A stretch of DNA of 64,000 bases. Source: JAVBMV01 sp031552145 (GTDB lineage: Bacteria; Myxococcota; Myxococcia; Myxococcales; UBA5297). Within the stretch, counting starts at the first letter, position 1; each line of letters opens with the position of its first letter. The stretch is from contig JAVBMV010000007.1 in the NCBI GenBank assembly GCA_031552145.1, forward strand, positions 124,001 through 188,000. The letters are read 5' to 3'. Of the stretch, positions 35,422 to 44,641 are shown piece by piece. Below the pieces are notes generated by a model, which was not told the DNA's origin, searched no databases, and worked only from the letters and a program-made list of their open reading frames with translations. The position numbers were made by a program, and so were the translations under genes.

Positions 35422-36777
35422 ATGAAGAACAAGTTGATGTGGAAGCTGATGCTGGTGGCGGCGCTGGTGCTGGTGGCCTGGATTCCGTTGGGAGCGCTCT
35501 ATTCGGTGGTCGCCGAGCGCGAGGGCTACCGCGACCGCGCCATCGAGGAGATCTCGGCCAGCTATGCCAGCAGGCAGTTGGTGCAGGGGCCGATCTTGGT
35601 CTTCCCCTATATCAAGACGCGCAAGGTGACGACGGTGGAGCGCGACGGGCGCGGCAGCTTGACGGAGCGCAGCAGTTGGGAGCGGGAAGAGAAGGAGCTG
35701 CTCGTATTTCCGAAACGCTTGGGTGTCGACGGGGCCCTACTCCCCGGGATCATTCACCGCTCCATCTACGACCTACTCATCTACGAGTTTGGCGGAAGCT
35801 GGGAGGCGGAGTTCGAGATCGCGCCGGTCGCGCTTCCCAAGGGGGGCGAATCATATGAATGGCGGGCGCCCTATCTTTCATTCTGTGTGGACGATCCCAG
35901 AGTGATCCGAGGCACTCCCTCCGCGACCTTCGATGGCCGCTCCATCTCCTTCAAGCAGGGTTCGCGTCTGACGCGCGTGGGGCCAGGCATACACGCGCCG
36001 ATGGAGCAGCTTCCCCCGCCCACGAAGGAGGCGCGCTACAGCTTCACTATGAAGCTGGAGCTTGCCGGTTCGGGCACGCTCTCCTTCGCGCCGGTTGGCG
36101 ACACGAACACAGTGCGGCTCGCGTCGCGCTGGCCCCATCCCAGCTTCCAGGGCACCTTCCTGCCGGCGGAGCGCGAGGTGGGAGAGGAGGGCTTCTCGGC
36201 GCGGTGGGAGATCACCTCGCTCAACTCGACCTGGCAGCAGCAGCTGGAGGGCGATCAGTTTGGCCTGAAACTGGTGAGCCCCGTCGACACCTACACCATG
36301 GTTGAGCGGGGCATGAAATACGGCATCCTCTTTCTGCTAATCACCTTCAGCGCTTTCTTCCTTTTCGAGGCGGTCAGCCGCTCCCGAATCCACGCGGTGC
36401 AGTATCTCTTCGTGGGCTTCGCCATCGCGGTCTTCTTCCTCTTGCTGCTCGCCCTTTCCGAGCAGATGGCCTTCGGGCTTGCCTATCTCATCGCCGCTGG
36501 CGCCTGCGCGCTGCTCATCGCGACCTATCTCTGCGCGGCCTTGGGCGTGAAGCGCGGCCTTGGCTTTGGAGGAATGCTCTCGCTGCTCTATGGCGCGCTC
36601 TATCTCTTGCTGGGCTCGGAGGAGATGGCGCTCCTCTTGGGCGCGGTGCTCATCTTCGCGCTGCTTGCCGCCGCCATGCTGCTCACGCGGAAGATCGACT
36701 GGTATCGAGAGGGGACGTCCGGCCCCGGCGAAAAATTGGCGAACGAACCGGCGCTCTCTACGAGTGTGGTCGGATAG
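35422..36777 (+). CDS. creD: CreD-like inner membrane protein
   Basis: A 451-aa membrane protein (E. coli CreD is 450 aa), a member of the CreBC regulon linked to envelope stress and beta-lactam response. The ATG at 35422 follows GGAGG and begins MKNKLMWKLMLVAALVLVAWIPLGALYSVVAERE, a first membrane helix. A long periplasmic part (REGYRDRAIEEISASYASRQLVQGPILVFPY) precedes five or six C-terminal spans (GILFLLITFSAFFLFEAVS, YLFVGFAIAVFFLLLLAL, AYLIAAGACALLIATYL and others). It would normally follow creC directly; here about 2 kb of AbiE-like DNA separates them. No separate promoter was confidently identified, so its transcription may depend on read-through or a promoter in 35336-35421. Confidence 0.94.
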   Translation: MKNKLMWKLMLVAALVLVAWIPLGALYSVVAEREGYRDRAIEEISASYASRQLVQGPILVFPYIKTRKVTTVERDGRGSLTERSSWEREEKELLVFPKRLGVDGALLPGIIHRSIYDLLIYEFGGSWEAEFEIAPVALPKGGESYEWRAPYLSFCVDDPRVIRGTPSATFDGRSISFKQGSRLTRVGPGIHAPMEQLPPPTKEARYSFTMKLELAGSGTLSFAPVGDTNTVRLASRWPHPSFQGTFLPAEREVGEEGFSARWEITSLNSTWQQQLEGDQFGLKLVSPVDTYTMVERGMKYGILFLLITFSAFFLFEAVSRSRIHAVQYLFVGFAIAVFFLLLLALSEQMAFGLAYLIAAGACALLIATYLCAALGVKRGLGFGGMLSLLYGALYLLLGSEEMALLLGAVLIFALLAAAMLLTRKIDWYREGTSGPGEKLANEPALSTSVVG

Positions 36778-36784
36778 CGATGCG

Positions 36785-36825
36785 CGAAGGGCCTCCCCGC
36801 GTCGCATCCGCAAAGAGGCCCTTCG
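36785..36825. terminator. Bidirectional terminator between creD and the S9 peptidase
   Basis: CGAAGGGCCTC (36785-36795) pairs exactly with GAGGCCCTTCG (36815-36825). It lies in the 74-nt gap between two convergent genes, so it can serve both strands. Confidence 0.75.
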
Positions 36826-36851
36826 TTGAAGCAGCAACTATCGAGACGCTC

Positions 36852-38960
36852 TTACTTCTCGGCGGTCGCCTTCGCGGCGGGCTTCGTCCACTGGTCGAGC
36901 CAGTCGAGCACGGTGTTGTGCCAGAGCAGGCTGTTCTGGGGCTTGAGCACCCAGTGGTTCTCGTCGGGGAAGTAGAGGAACTGGCTGGGGATGCCCTTGC
37001 GCTGCGCGGCGGTGAAGGTGGCCATGCCCTGCGTCTCGACGACGCGGAAGTCCTTGGCGCCGTGGACGACCATGACGGGCGTCTTCCAGTTCTTCACCAG
37101 ATTGATGGGGTTGTGCTTGTCGTAGCCGCGGGGGTTCTCCCAGGGCGTGCCGCCATGCTCGCGCTCGGGGAACCAGAGCTCCTCGGTGGCGTAGTAGGCC
37201 ATCTGCTCGTCGAGGTTGCCGTTGTGCGCGACCAGGCACTGGAAGCCGTCGCTCCAGGCGCCAGCGATCCAGTTCATCATGTAAGCGCCGTAGCTGGCGC
37301 CGAGCGCGCAGCCGCGCTCGCGATCGATGAAGGAGTACTTGGCGCGCGCGGCGGCCAGCCCCTTCTGCAGGTCCTCCAGCGGCGCGCCGCCCCAGTCGCC
37401 CTGGATGGCGTCGGTGAAGGCCTGGCCGTAGCCGGTGGAGCCGGTGAAGTCGATCATCACGGCCGCGTAGCCGCGCCCGGCGTAGGACTGCGGATTCCAT
37501 CGATAGTGGAAGTGGTTGCCGAAGGAGCCCTGCGGCCCGCCGTGGACGAGGAAGGCGACGGGGTAGCGCTTACCCTCGGCGAACTCGGCGGGCTTCACCA
37601 CCCAGCCGTAGACGGTGCGCCCCTTGGCGCCCTTGAAGCTGAACTGCTCCGCCGCGCCCATCTTCACCGTGGAGAGGAGGGGCGCGTTGAGCTGTGTCAG
37701 CGCCTCGCTTCTGCCGGTGTTGGGGTCGAGCGAGAAGAGCTCCGCCGGGGTGGCGATGTCGTCGCGCGTGGCGAAGAGCAGGCCGCCCGCGAGGGAGAGA
37801 TTGGACCAGCTCCCCTCCTTGGCGATGGTGCGCACCGTGCCCGTGGCGACCTCGATGGCGAAGATCGAGACGTGGCCAAGATTGTCGGCGGTGGCGTAGA
37901 GCGTGGCGCCGTCGGGCGACCAGACCAGCTCGTGCGGCGAGCGATCCCAGCGGGGGGCCACCTCGCGCGCCTTGCTCTTGGCGTCGCCCGGCCAGTCGCG
38001 CAGCATGACGCGGAACCGATCGGCCTCGTAGCCGGGCTTCGACATCGCCTTGTAGACCAGCTTCGAGCCGTCGGGGGAGAAGACGGGGGCGGTGTCCCAG
38101 GCCTTGTTGTCGGAGGTCAAACGAACGGGCTTCGCGGAGCCATCGAGCGGCACCTGGAAGAGGTCGTGGTTGGTCGACCAGGCCTCGGAGCGCCCCTCGT
38201 CGCGCGCGGTGAAGAGGGCGCTCTTGCCATCGGGCGAAAAGGCATACTCCTCGGCGCCGCCCCAGGGCTTGGAGGGGCTGTCGGCCGCCATGCCCTTCAT
38301 CAGGTCGATCGCCTTGCCCCCCGCAACCGGCATCGCGAAGAGGTGGGAACGGCGCCCATCGGCCCAGGTATCCCAGTGGCGGAAGAGCGCCTCTTTGTAG
38401 ATGCGCCCCGTGGTCTTCTTGGCGGCGTTGGCGGCGAGGCGCTCCTTCGAGCAGGCCAGGTCATCGCACTCGGGGAAGGTCTCGGCCGAGAGGAGCAGCA
38501 TGGTGCCATCGGGAGAGAGCTTGTAGGTGGCCACGTCCTCCTCCAGCGCCGTCACCTGGATCGCCTCGCCTCCGTCGAGAGGCAGCATGAAGAGCTGTGC
38601 GCTGCCGGAGCGGGTGGAGAGGAAGAAGAGCGTGCGTCCATCCGGGGACCAGCGCGGCTGCCACTCCGCCGCCGCGGTGGAGGTGAGCTGGCGCAGGCCC
38701 GTGCCGTCGCGCTTCACCAGCCACAGGTCGCTGATGCCGCGGTTCGCCTCCAGGTCGGTGCGGCGCACTACGAAGGCGATGAGCGAGCCATTGGGCGAGG
38801 GGGCTGGCTCCGAGAGGCGCTGCATCGCGAGCAGGTCCTCGGTGGAGAAGGGGTGGCGCGCGGCCGGCTCGGCGGCGGAGGCTGAGTTCGGCGCAAAGAG
38901 CGCGGCCCCTAGAAGCAGGGAGAGGAGGGCGGGTAGGTGACGAGATGCAGTTCGACTCAT
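36852..38960 (-). CDS. Secreted S9 family prolyl oligopeptidase-like peptidase
   Basis: A 702-aa exported S9 peptidase of the dipeptidyl aminopeptidase/acylaminoacyl-peptidase type. The signal peptide is MSRTASRHLPALLSLLLGAALFAPNSASAAE. The N-terminal half is a beta-propeller with repeated W/F-SPDG motifs (WSPDGRTLFFLS, LSPDGTMLLLS, FSPDGKSALFT, FSPDGSKLVYK, WSPDGATLYAT). The C-terminal alpha/beta hydrolase has the nucleophile Ser in GASYGAYM, Asp in HGAKDFRV and His in PDENHWVL, so the triad is complete. HGGPQGSFGNHFHYRWNPQ is the usual oxyanion block. It probably cleaves oligopeptides in the periplasm. Together with the M2 and S8 enzymes it suggests a proteolytic lifestyle. The ATG at 38960 has a GGAG site 11 nt upstream. 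Confidence 0.94.
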   Translation of the reverse strand: MSRTASRHLPALLSLLLGAALFAPNSASAAEPAARHPFSTEDLLAMQRLSEPAPSPNGSLIAFVVRRTDLEANRGISDLWLVKRDGTGLRQLTSTAAAEWQPRWSPDGRTLFFLSTRSGSAQLFMLPLDGGEAIQVTALEEDVATYKLSPDGTMLLLSAETFPECDDLACSKERLAANAAKKTTGRIYKEALFRHWDTWADGRRSHLFAMPVAGGKAIDLMKGMAADSPSKPWGGAEEYAFSPDGKSALFTARDEGRSEAWSTNHDLFQVPLDGSAKPVRLTSDNKAWDTAPVFSPDGSKLVYKAMSKPGYEADRFRVMLRDWPGDAKSKAREVAPRWDRSPHELVWSPDGATLYATADNLGHVSIFAIEVATGTVRTIAKEGSWSNLSLAGGLLFATRDDIATPAELFSLDPNTGRSEALTQLNAPLLSTVKMGAAEQFSFKGAKGRTVYGWVVKPAEFAEGKRYPVAFLVHGGPQGSFGNHFHYRWNPQSYAGRGYAAVMIDFTGSTGYGQAFTDAIQGDWGGAPLEDLQKGLAAARAKYSFIDRERGCALGASYGAYMMNWIAGAWSDGFQCLVAHNGNLDEQMAYYATEELWFPEREHGGTPWENPRGYDKHNPINLVKNWKTPVMVVHGAKDFRVVETQGMATFTAAQRKGIPSQFLYFPDENHWVLKPQNSLLWHNTVLDWLDQWTKPAAKATAEK

Positions 38961-39032
38961 GGTGCAACGCTCCGTGTTGGATGGAGGGAGGGGCCATCCT
39001 ACTCGGAGAGGGAGAGATGGGAAGGTGTCGTT

Positions 39033-39743
39033 CTAGTAGACCGCCTCGAAGGTCATCGTCGCCTCCATGTCGAACTGCACGCTCTTCGCGCCGGCAGCGG
39101 GCGCGCGCGCGAGCATGAGCCGCACATTGGGGAGCTCGAGGCAGGCCTTTCCATCCTCGGCGGGAAGCTCTTTTTCGGTCTCTGTGAATTTCCATTCGCC
39201 GGAGGTGGCGTCGTACTGACACCCATACCAACTCTTTGCGCTAAAGGTGGCGGAGGTCATGTCGTACATCGGGAGGGTCGCACCTTCGGTGACTCCCTCC
39301 CCGCTGCAGCCCAGGGTCGCCTTGAAGGCCTTGGCTCCTTTTGCTTCCAGGCAGACCGTACCGAGGAAGGCGGTGGAGGCCCCGAGGGAAGTTGGACTGT
39401 TGCCGGTATAGGCCTTGGTGGAGGCGCTGCCCGAGGCGGTGACGGTCAGCGTCGACCCGTCAATGGACGCAGAGAGGGTGCCGTCGGCGTTGCCCTGGGC
39501 GCAGTTGATGGTCGAGGCGACGGTGACTCCCTCTTCTGGGAAGAGATCGCCCTCGGTGCCTTCTTTCGTCTGCTCCTGCGTGTCCGGTCCACACTTCGCC
39601 TGCACGTCGGCGCCCCACTTCTGGAGCGTTACGCTCACTCCGAGGGAATCACCGCCGCACTTGTCACCTTTGTCGCATTTGGAGTCGCAGCCGGTGAGGA
39701 GAGAAGACGAGAGAAGGACTGCGAGTGCTGTGCATAGACGCAT
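39033..39743 (-). CDS. Lipoprotein of unknown function
   Basis: A 236-aa lipoprotein. I start it at the ATG at 39743, giving MRLCTALAVLLSSSLLTGCDSKC (lipobox LTGC); the frame runs 15 codons further without support. The mature part is Ser/Thr/Gly-rich with several Cys (CDKGDKCGGDS, AKCGPD, INCAQG, VCLEAKG, LGCSGEG, WYGCQYD) and looks like a beta-rich domain. No family was recognised. It lies 72 nt downstream of the S9 peptidase start on the opposite-facing side, with no visible operon partner. Confidence 0.75.
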   Translation of the reverse strand: MRLCTALAVLLSSSLLTGCDSKCDKGDKCGGDSLGVSVTLQKWGADVQAKCGPDTQEQTKEGTEGDLFPEEGVTVASTINCAQGNADGTLSASIDGSTLTVTASGSASTKAYTGNSPTSLGASTAFLGTVCLEAKGAKAFKATLGCSGEGVTEGATLPMYDMTSATFSAKSWYGCQYDATSGEWKFTETEKELPAEDGKACLELPNVRLMLARAPAAGAKSVQFDMEATMTFEAVY

Positions 39744-39880
39744 GTGGCCCGTCACTTTCAATGGGCAGAGCCCGGTGTACGGCGCCACTCTACACCAGCC
39801 GCCAGGACTCGGTCGGTGCCCTGCGAGCAGCCCTCGGCGCGCCTATCTGCCGCGTCGACGCGTACGACGATGTCGGCGCC

Positions 39881-41548
39881 CTACGGGCACGGTCCCAACC
39901 CCTCCTCGCCGACGGCTGGCAGCGACGGGCCGAAGGGGACGACGAGCGAGGGGTGATCGAAGGGGGCGCGGTGCATCGCCACTCTGCAGTCGGTCATGCC
40001 GGTCGAGAGCAGCTCAACCAGGCCGTCATGTTCGGAGGTGCTGGCGTTGAGCGGCTCGATGCCGCGCCCCAGCTCGGGGTTCTTAAAGTCGCCCCCCTGG
40101 ATGTAGAAGCCGACCACGTCGACCAGCGTCGCCTTGCCTCCGTTGTGGAAGTAGGGGGCGGTGAGGCCGACGTTGCGCAGGCCGGGCGTCTTGAAGGCGC
40201 CGCGATCCTTGGCGCTGCCCGTCACCGAGAAGGAGAGGCCGTTCTCGCCGAGGGCGGCCCGCCCGAGGTCCTCCTCGGTGGGGCGCACGCCGATGTTGTG
40301 GAAGCCCTGATCGCCGCCGTCGCGATTCACGAGCCCATTCTTCTGCGCGAAGTCGGTCGAGGCGTCGGAGAGGGCCGCGCCCGAGTGGCACTGGACGCAG
40401 TTGCCGCGCGTCTGGAAGAACTCGAGCCCCGCCTGCTGCAGGGGCGTGAGGGCGCCTTTGTCCCCCTCGAGAAAACGGTCGAACGGTGTCTCGTCGGGGA
40501 TGAGCGTCGCCTGATAGGCGGAGAGCGATTCGCCCCAGATGAGCGCGAAGCGATCGATGGCGGCGGCGGCCAGCTCCTCCCCGAAGGCCTCGGCGATGAG
40601 CTGTCGGTAGGTGCAGGGGCACTCTCCGCAGAGCAGCCCCTGTGCCGGTGAGGCGGAGAGTTGACCGAGAACGCTGTCGGTGGGGCTTACATCTTGAAGT
40701 CCCAGCGGGACGCGCTCCACCAGCTTCGCGCCCAGGCTCTGCGCGCCTTGGATGGGTCGGCCCTTGCAGATCATCTCGAGTGGATTCCCGGGGGGGCCCA
40801 TCGCCTGCGAGGCGAGCGGCGCGCCCTTCACCACCGAGGTGACGGGGACCTGGCGCCGGTCACACCCCTCTCCCTCGAACTGGATGGCGTAGGAGCCAAA
40901 GAGATCGAAGCCGTTGAACTCGCCGCTGGCGCGCCCATCCCAGAAGCTCTCGCGATGGAAGGCGGCGCCGATGACCGAAGGGGCGTTGCGCACGCCCACC
41001 TGCCGCTCGCGCCCAAAGAAGGGGTCGCTCTGCTCCTGACAGAGGTCGGCGGCCGAGGCGGGATCGGGGTTGAGCGAGACGAAGATGGAGGAAGCTATCC
41101 CCTGCGAGCCCACCACGTCGTCGGTGGTGATGTTGCGCCCATCCCAGACCTGCATGGGACCGCTCACGCCCGCCTCGAAGAGGGCGTTGGGGCCCGGGCT
41201 TACGGTATTGAACCTGCGCGAGTCGGCGCCCGCGTTGAAGTGGCAGCTGGCGCAGGCGGTCTGCCCGTCGCTGCCCGCCTGGCGATCCCAAAAGAGCGCC
41301 TTGCCCAGGCGGATGGCCGCAGCGCTGTCGACGATATGCGACCCCTCCATGCTGGGGGGCGAGAGGCTCGAGAGCGGGGCGAGATCGAAGATGAAGCTCT
41401 CGGGCGGGCGTGCAGTCGGGGTGGCGCGGACGGGCGGGACGCCCTCGATGGGGCTGCAGTTCTTGCCCGGCGACTCCCCGCCGCCGCCGCCGCAGGCGCC
41501 CAGAAGCATCGAGAGGAGCAGAGAGATGAGAAAGGCGATGCCTTGCAC
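39881..41548 (-). CDS. Di-haem cytochrome c peroxidase/MauG-like lipoprotein
   Basis: A 555-aa periplasmic di-haem protein of the CcpA/MauG family. The GTG start at 41548 opens QGIAFLISLLLSMLLGACGGGGGE, a lipoprotein signal with lipobox LGAC. Haem 1 binds at TACASCHFNAGADSRRFN and haem 2 at NCVQCHSGAALSDAS, each CxxCH. The family block FKTPGLRNVGLTAPYFHNG follows, with a large insert of extra Cys (LCGECPCTYRQL) between the haem domains. Peroxidase or oxidase activity is plausible; the electron donor is unknown. It is divergent from the barrel gene at 41779 across a 230-nt gap. Confidence 0.9.
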   Translation of the reverse strand: MQGIAFLISLLLSMLLGACGGGGGESPGKNCSPIEGVPPVRATPTARPPESFIFDLAPLSSLSPPSMEGSHIVDSAAAIRLGKALFWDRQAGSDGQTACASCHFNAGADSRRFNTVSPGPNALFEAGVSGPMQVWDGRNITTDDVVGSQGIASSIFVSLNPDPASAADLCQEQSDPFFGRERQVGVRNAPSVIGAAFHRESFWDGRASGEFNGFDLFGSYAIQFEGEGCDRRQVPVTSVVKGAPLASQAMGPPGNPLEMICKGRPIQGAQSLGAKLVERVPLGLQDVSPTDSVLGQLSASPAQGLLCGECPCTYRQLIAEAFGEELAAAAIDRFALIWGESLSAYQATLIPDETPFDRFLEGDKGALTPLQQAGLEFFQTRGNCVQCHSGAALSDASTDFAQKNGLVNRDGGDQGFHNIGVRPTEEDLGRAALGENGLSFSVTGSAKDRGAFKTPGLRNVGLTAPYFHNGGKATLVDVVGFYIQGGDFKNPELGRGIEPLNASTSEHDGLVELLSTGMTDCRVAMHRAPFDHPSLVVPFGPSLPAVGEEGLGPCP

Positions 41549-41778
41549 GTGGGATTACCTCGCGCCAAAGCCTTCGCATCGCAGGCCGTTCTGACAAAAT
41601 GGCGCCCGCGCGGTATGTTCTTGCCAAAGTGGCCGCGGCGGCGCGATGGGAGGGTGGTCCAACCAGGCGAATCCAGAGGGAGAGACCCGACGGAGCCGGC
41701 TGGCCCGGCCATTGCTTTACCCGTACCGCGCTCCAGTGACGCGAACACCCCCCTACGCCAACGGGCCCACGAGCAGAG

Positions 41779-43587
41779 ATGAAGAAGACCATGAGATTGC
41801 GACCCACACTCTTCGCAGCCGCGCTCGCGCCGTTACTTCTCCTGCTCCCCGGGGAGGCCCTGGCGCAGGGCGTGGTGACGCTCGAGTTCGCCACCGGACA
41901 GAAGAAGGTGCTCGGACAGAAGGGGTGTCAGAACGGCGACTCGATCAGCGTGACCTATTCGGTGACAGCGACGGGCGACTCGCCAAAGCTCTCTATCTAT
42001 CTGACCAAGCAGAGCAGCTGCACACCCGAGCCGCCGACCGATGCCTATAGCGTCCGAGGCAAGCAATCCATCGCGGTGACCGAAACCCAGACCGTGAAGA
42101 TCCCGGGCACGCAGCTGTCGAGCGACTGCGCCGACGACGTCGAGGTGTCCGCGCTGCTCTGCGCGGTGCTCTGGACGCGCGATCTCTATGATGGGGACGA
42201 GGACGATACGGGCCACGCGCAGCTCGAGCTCACCTATGACGCGAAAGCGCCCGAGCCCCCCGTGCTCGCCGCGCCGAAGGCCGGCGATGGCACCATCTAC
42301 CTGGCGTGGACGGGTTCGGGGGGAAATAGTTGGAAGGCCTACTATCGAGAGTCGGGTGAGCGTGCCGAGGGAGGGGCCGACCCATGCACCGTCGAGGCGC
42401 CGCCGGCGCTCTTCCCCGCGCCGGAGACGGAGCCGGCGGCCCCTACAGAAGATGTGGATCTGGCCGGCTGGAAGAGTGAGTCGATCAGTGACCCCGACGG
42501 CAGGAAGATGGTGCTGGATTCACTGAAAAATGGGCAGCGCTACGAGATCATGATGGTGGCCACCGACGAGGCGGGGAATGTCTCGAGGCAAGGTAACCAC
42601 GTCTATGCCCGCCCGTGGCCGGTGCAGGACTTCTACCGGCGCTACCGCTGCGCGGGCGGCAGCGACGAAGGAGAGTTTGGCTGCTCGCACGCGCCCGGCT
42701 CCGCGGGAGGGGGCGCGCTCCTGGGCGCTGGAATGGCGCTCGCCGCGCTCCTGCTCCTTGCTCGCTCGCGGCGGCGCTCGCCGAGCCGTCTTGGAGGGCG
42801 TGGCGCCCTCCTGGGCGCGCTGCTCTGGGCCGCTGGCGCGGTGGCGCTCCCCTCCAGCGCGGCGGCGCAGGACTCGGAGGGGTGGTTCCAGGAGCCCGAT
42901 AGGACGCTCGAGCCCGAGAGTGAGCCCTCCAAGGGGCGGGCCGGAGAGAGCGAGCGCGACTGGGTCTTCGAGTTCGACTTCATGCGCTATCGCCCGCAGC
43001 TCGGAAAAGAGCAGGGCGTGCAGGGCGATCCCTACAAGCTGGTCTTCGGCAGCGAGGACATGTACCTCTTCACGGGTACGCTCGAGCATCACCTCTTCAC
43101 CGGCATCATCGGCGCCTGGTCCCTGGGCCTTGGCGCGGGTTTCGGCACCGTTTCGGAGAAGGCGCTGCAGCCCTGGGACGGAAAGCCCTCGCCCGATGAG
43201 ACGGCGCTGCGGATGGTGCCGATGAAGCTGCAGCTGGCATGGCGCTTCGACTATCTGGCGCGCGAGGTGGGCATTCCGCTCGTGCCCTTCGCCAAGGGGG
43301 GGCTGGTCTACGCGCTCTGGTGGGCGACGCGCGGAGATGGGAAGCTCTCGAAGCACGAGGGGGGCGAGGCCTTCGGCGGGCGCGCGGGCTACACCTACTC
43401 GGGCGGCCTGGCGCTGGCGCTCAACGCCATCGACCCGGTGCTGGGGCGCGAGTTCGACCTCGACTTCGGCGTCAACGCCGTCTACTTCAGCGTCGAGTAT
43501 ATGCGCATGGTGCTCGACGGCTTCGGCAAAGAGGGCATCGTGCTGAGTGACGACGCCTGGGTCTTCGGCCTCTCCTTCGAGTTCTGA
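41779..43587 (+). CDS. Fused MYXO-CTERM-like anchored domain and outer-membrane beta-barrel
   Basis: A 602-aa ORF with two parts that each look like complete secreted proteins. Residues 1-29 are a signal peptide ending LPGEALAQ. Then come a beta-rich part with paired Cys and an FnIII-like segment, ending RCAGGSDEGEFGCSHAPGSAGGGALLGAGMALAALLLLARSRRR, i.e. Cys, Gly-rich linker, hydrophobic span and Arg cluster, the plan of a MYXO-CTERM anchor. Directly after, GRGALLGALLWAAGAVALPSSAAAQDSEG resembles a second signal peptide, followed by about 220 residues of alternating strands ending VFGLSFEF with terminal Phe, as in outer-membrane barrels. The frame is continuous with no internal start of note. 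It is either a real fusion or an ancient read-through; it ends 13 nt before the convergent asd. Confidence 0.8.
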   Translation: MKKTMRLRPTLFAAALAPLLLLLPGEALAQGVVTLEFATGQKKVLGQKGCQNGDSISVTYSVTATGDSPKLSIYLTKQSSCTPEPPTDAYSVRGKQSIAVTETQTVKIPGTQLSSDCADDVEVSALLCAVLWTRDLYDGDEDDTGHAQLELTYDAKAPEPPVLAAPKAGDGTIYLAWTGSGGNSWKAYYRESGERAEGGADPCTVEAPPALFPAPETEPAAPTEDVDLAGWKSESISDPDGRKMVLDSLKNGQRYEIMMVATDEAGNVSRQGNHVYARPWPVQDFYRRYRCAGGSDEGEFGCSHAPGSAGGGALLGAGMALAALLLLARSRRRSPSRLGGRGALLGALLWAAGAVALPSSAAAQDSEGWFQEPDRTLEPESEPSKGRAGESERDWVFEFDFMRYRPQLGKEQGVQGDPYKLVFGSEDMYLFTGTLEHHLFTGIIGAWSLGLGAGFGTVSEKALQPWDGKPSPDETALRMVPMKLQLAWRFDYLAREVGIPLVPFAKGGLVYALWWATRGDGKLSKHEGGEAFGGRAGYTYSGGLALALNAIDPVLGREFDLDFGVNAVYFSVEYMRMVLDGFGKEGIVLSDDAWVFGLSFEF

Positions 43588-43600
43588 CCCGCGGCGCGCC

Positions 43601-44641
43601 CTAGAGCTGTCCGCGCCGCACCAGCTCCTCGGCGATCTGAACCGCGTTGAGCGCGGCGCCTTTGCGGACGTTGTCGGCGCAGAGGAAGAGGTCGAGGCCG
43701 TTGGTCTGGCTCCGATCCTCGCGGATGCGCCCCACGAGCGTGTGGTCACCGCCGACGGCGAGCATGGGCATGGGGTAGATGCCCTCCTTCGGCGCGTCGA
43801 GTAGCTTCACTCCGGGCGCCTTCGCGAGCAGCGCGCGCGCCTCGTCGGCGCCGAGCGGGCGCTCCGTGGCGATGTTGAGCGCCGCGCTGTGGCCGTAGAA
43901 GATGGGGATCCGCACCGCGGTCGCGGTGACGGCCAGCGTGCTCTGCCCCAGGATCTTGCGCGTCTCGTCGACGATCTTCCGCTCTTCGTTGGTGTAGCCG
44001 CTCTCGAGGAGCCGATCGATCTGCGGGATGAGGTTGAAGGCGATGCGGTGCTGGAAGGCGTCGGTCTCTGCTTCGCGCCCGCTGAGAAGATCGCCGATCT
44101 GCTTCTCCAGTTCGTCGATGCCGGCGCGCCCCGCGCCCGAGACTGCCTGATAGGTGGAGACGACCACGCGGCGCAGCCCCGCGGCCGCTCGCAGGGGCGC
44201 GAGCGCGCAGACGATGGGGATGGTGGTGCAGTTGGGGTTGGCTACCAGGCCGCCCCCCTTCCAGCGCGCGCCACGCGCGTGGGCCAGCTCGGCACCGTTC
44301 ACCTCGGGCACGACCAGCGGTACGTCGCTCTCGTCGCGAAAGGCGCTGGAGTTATCGACGACCAGCGCGCCCGCGGCCGCGGCGACCGGCGCCCACTGAT
44401 GGCTCGCCTCCTTGCCGGGGGAGAAGAGGCAGAGATCGACGCCCTTGAAGGCCTCGGCGGTGACTGCGCGCACGGAGAGCTCGTCCTCCATGAACTGCAG
44501 CTTCGCGCCCTCGCTCTTGGGCGTGGCGAGCAGCGTGAGCTTTCCGATCGGGAAGTCGCGCTCCTCCAGGATGGCGAGGAGCTCGCGCCCGACGAGGCCG
44601 GTGGCTCCAAGAATGGCTACATGGTACTCGCGGCTGGACAT
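43601..44641 (-). CDS. asd: Aspartate-semialdehyde dehydrogenase
   Basis: Asd reduces aspartyl phosphate to aspartate semialdehyde, the branch point to lysine/diaminopimelate, threonine and methionine. The 346-aa product has the NADP-binding start AILGATGLVGRELLAIL, the phosphate-binding VVVPEVNG block, the catalytic Cys in VANPNCTTIPIV, and QAVSGAGRAGIDEL with GHSAALNI near the C-terminus. I start at ATG 44641 (MSSREYHV) with a GAGG upstream. It overlaps the end of the upstream PPM phosphatase gene by 25 nt. The next lysine step, dapB, is elsewhere in the window at 61605. Confidence 0.95.
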   Translation of the reverse strand: MSSREYHVAILGATGLVGRELLAILEERDFPIGKLTLLATPKSEGAKLQFMEDELSVRAVTAEAFKGVDLCLFSPGKEASHQWAPVAAAAGALVVDNSSAFRDESDVPLVVPEVNGAELAHARGARWKGGGLVANPNCTTIPIVCALAPLRAAAGLRRVVVSTYQAVSGAGRAGIDELEKQIGDLLSGREAETDAFQHRIAFNLIPQIDRLLESGYTNEERKIVDETRKILGQSTLAVTATAVRIPIFYGHSAALNIATERPLGADEARALLAKAPGVKLLDAPKEGIYPMPMLAVGGDHTLVGRIREDRSQTNGLDLFLCADNVRKGAALNAVQIAEELVRRGQL

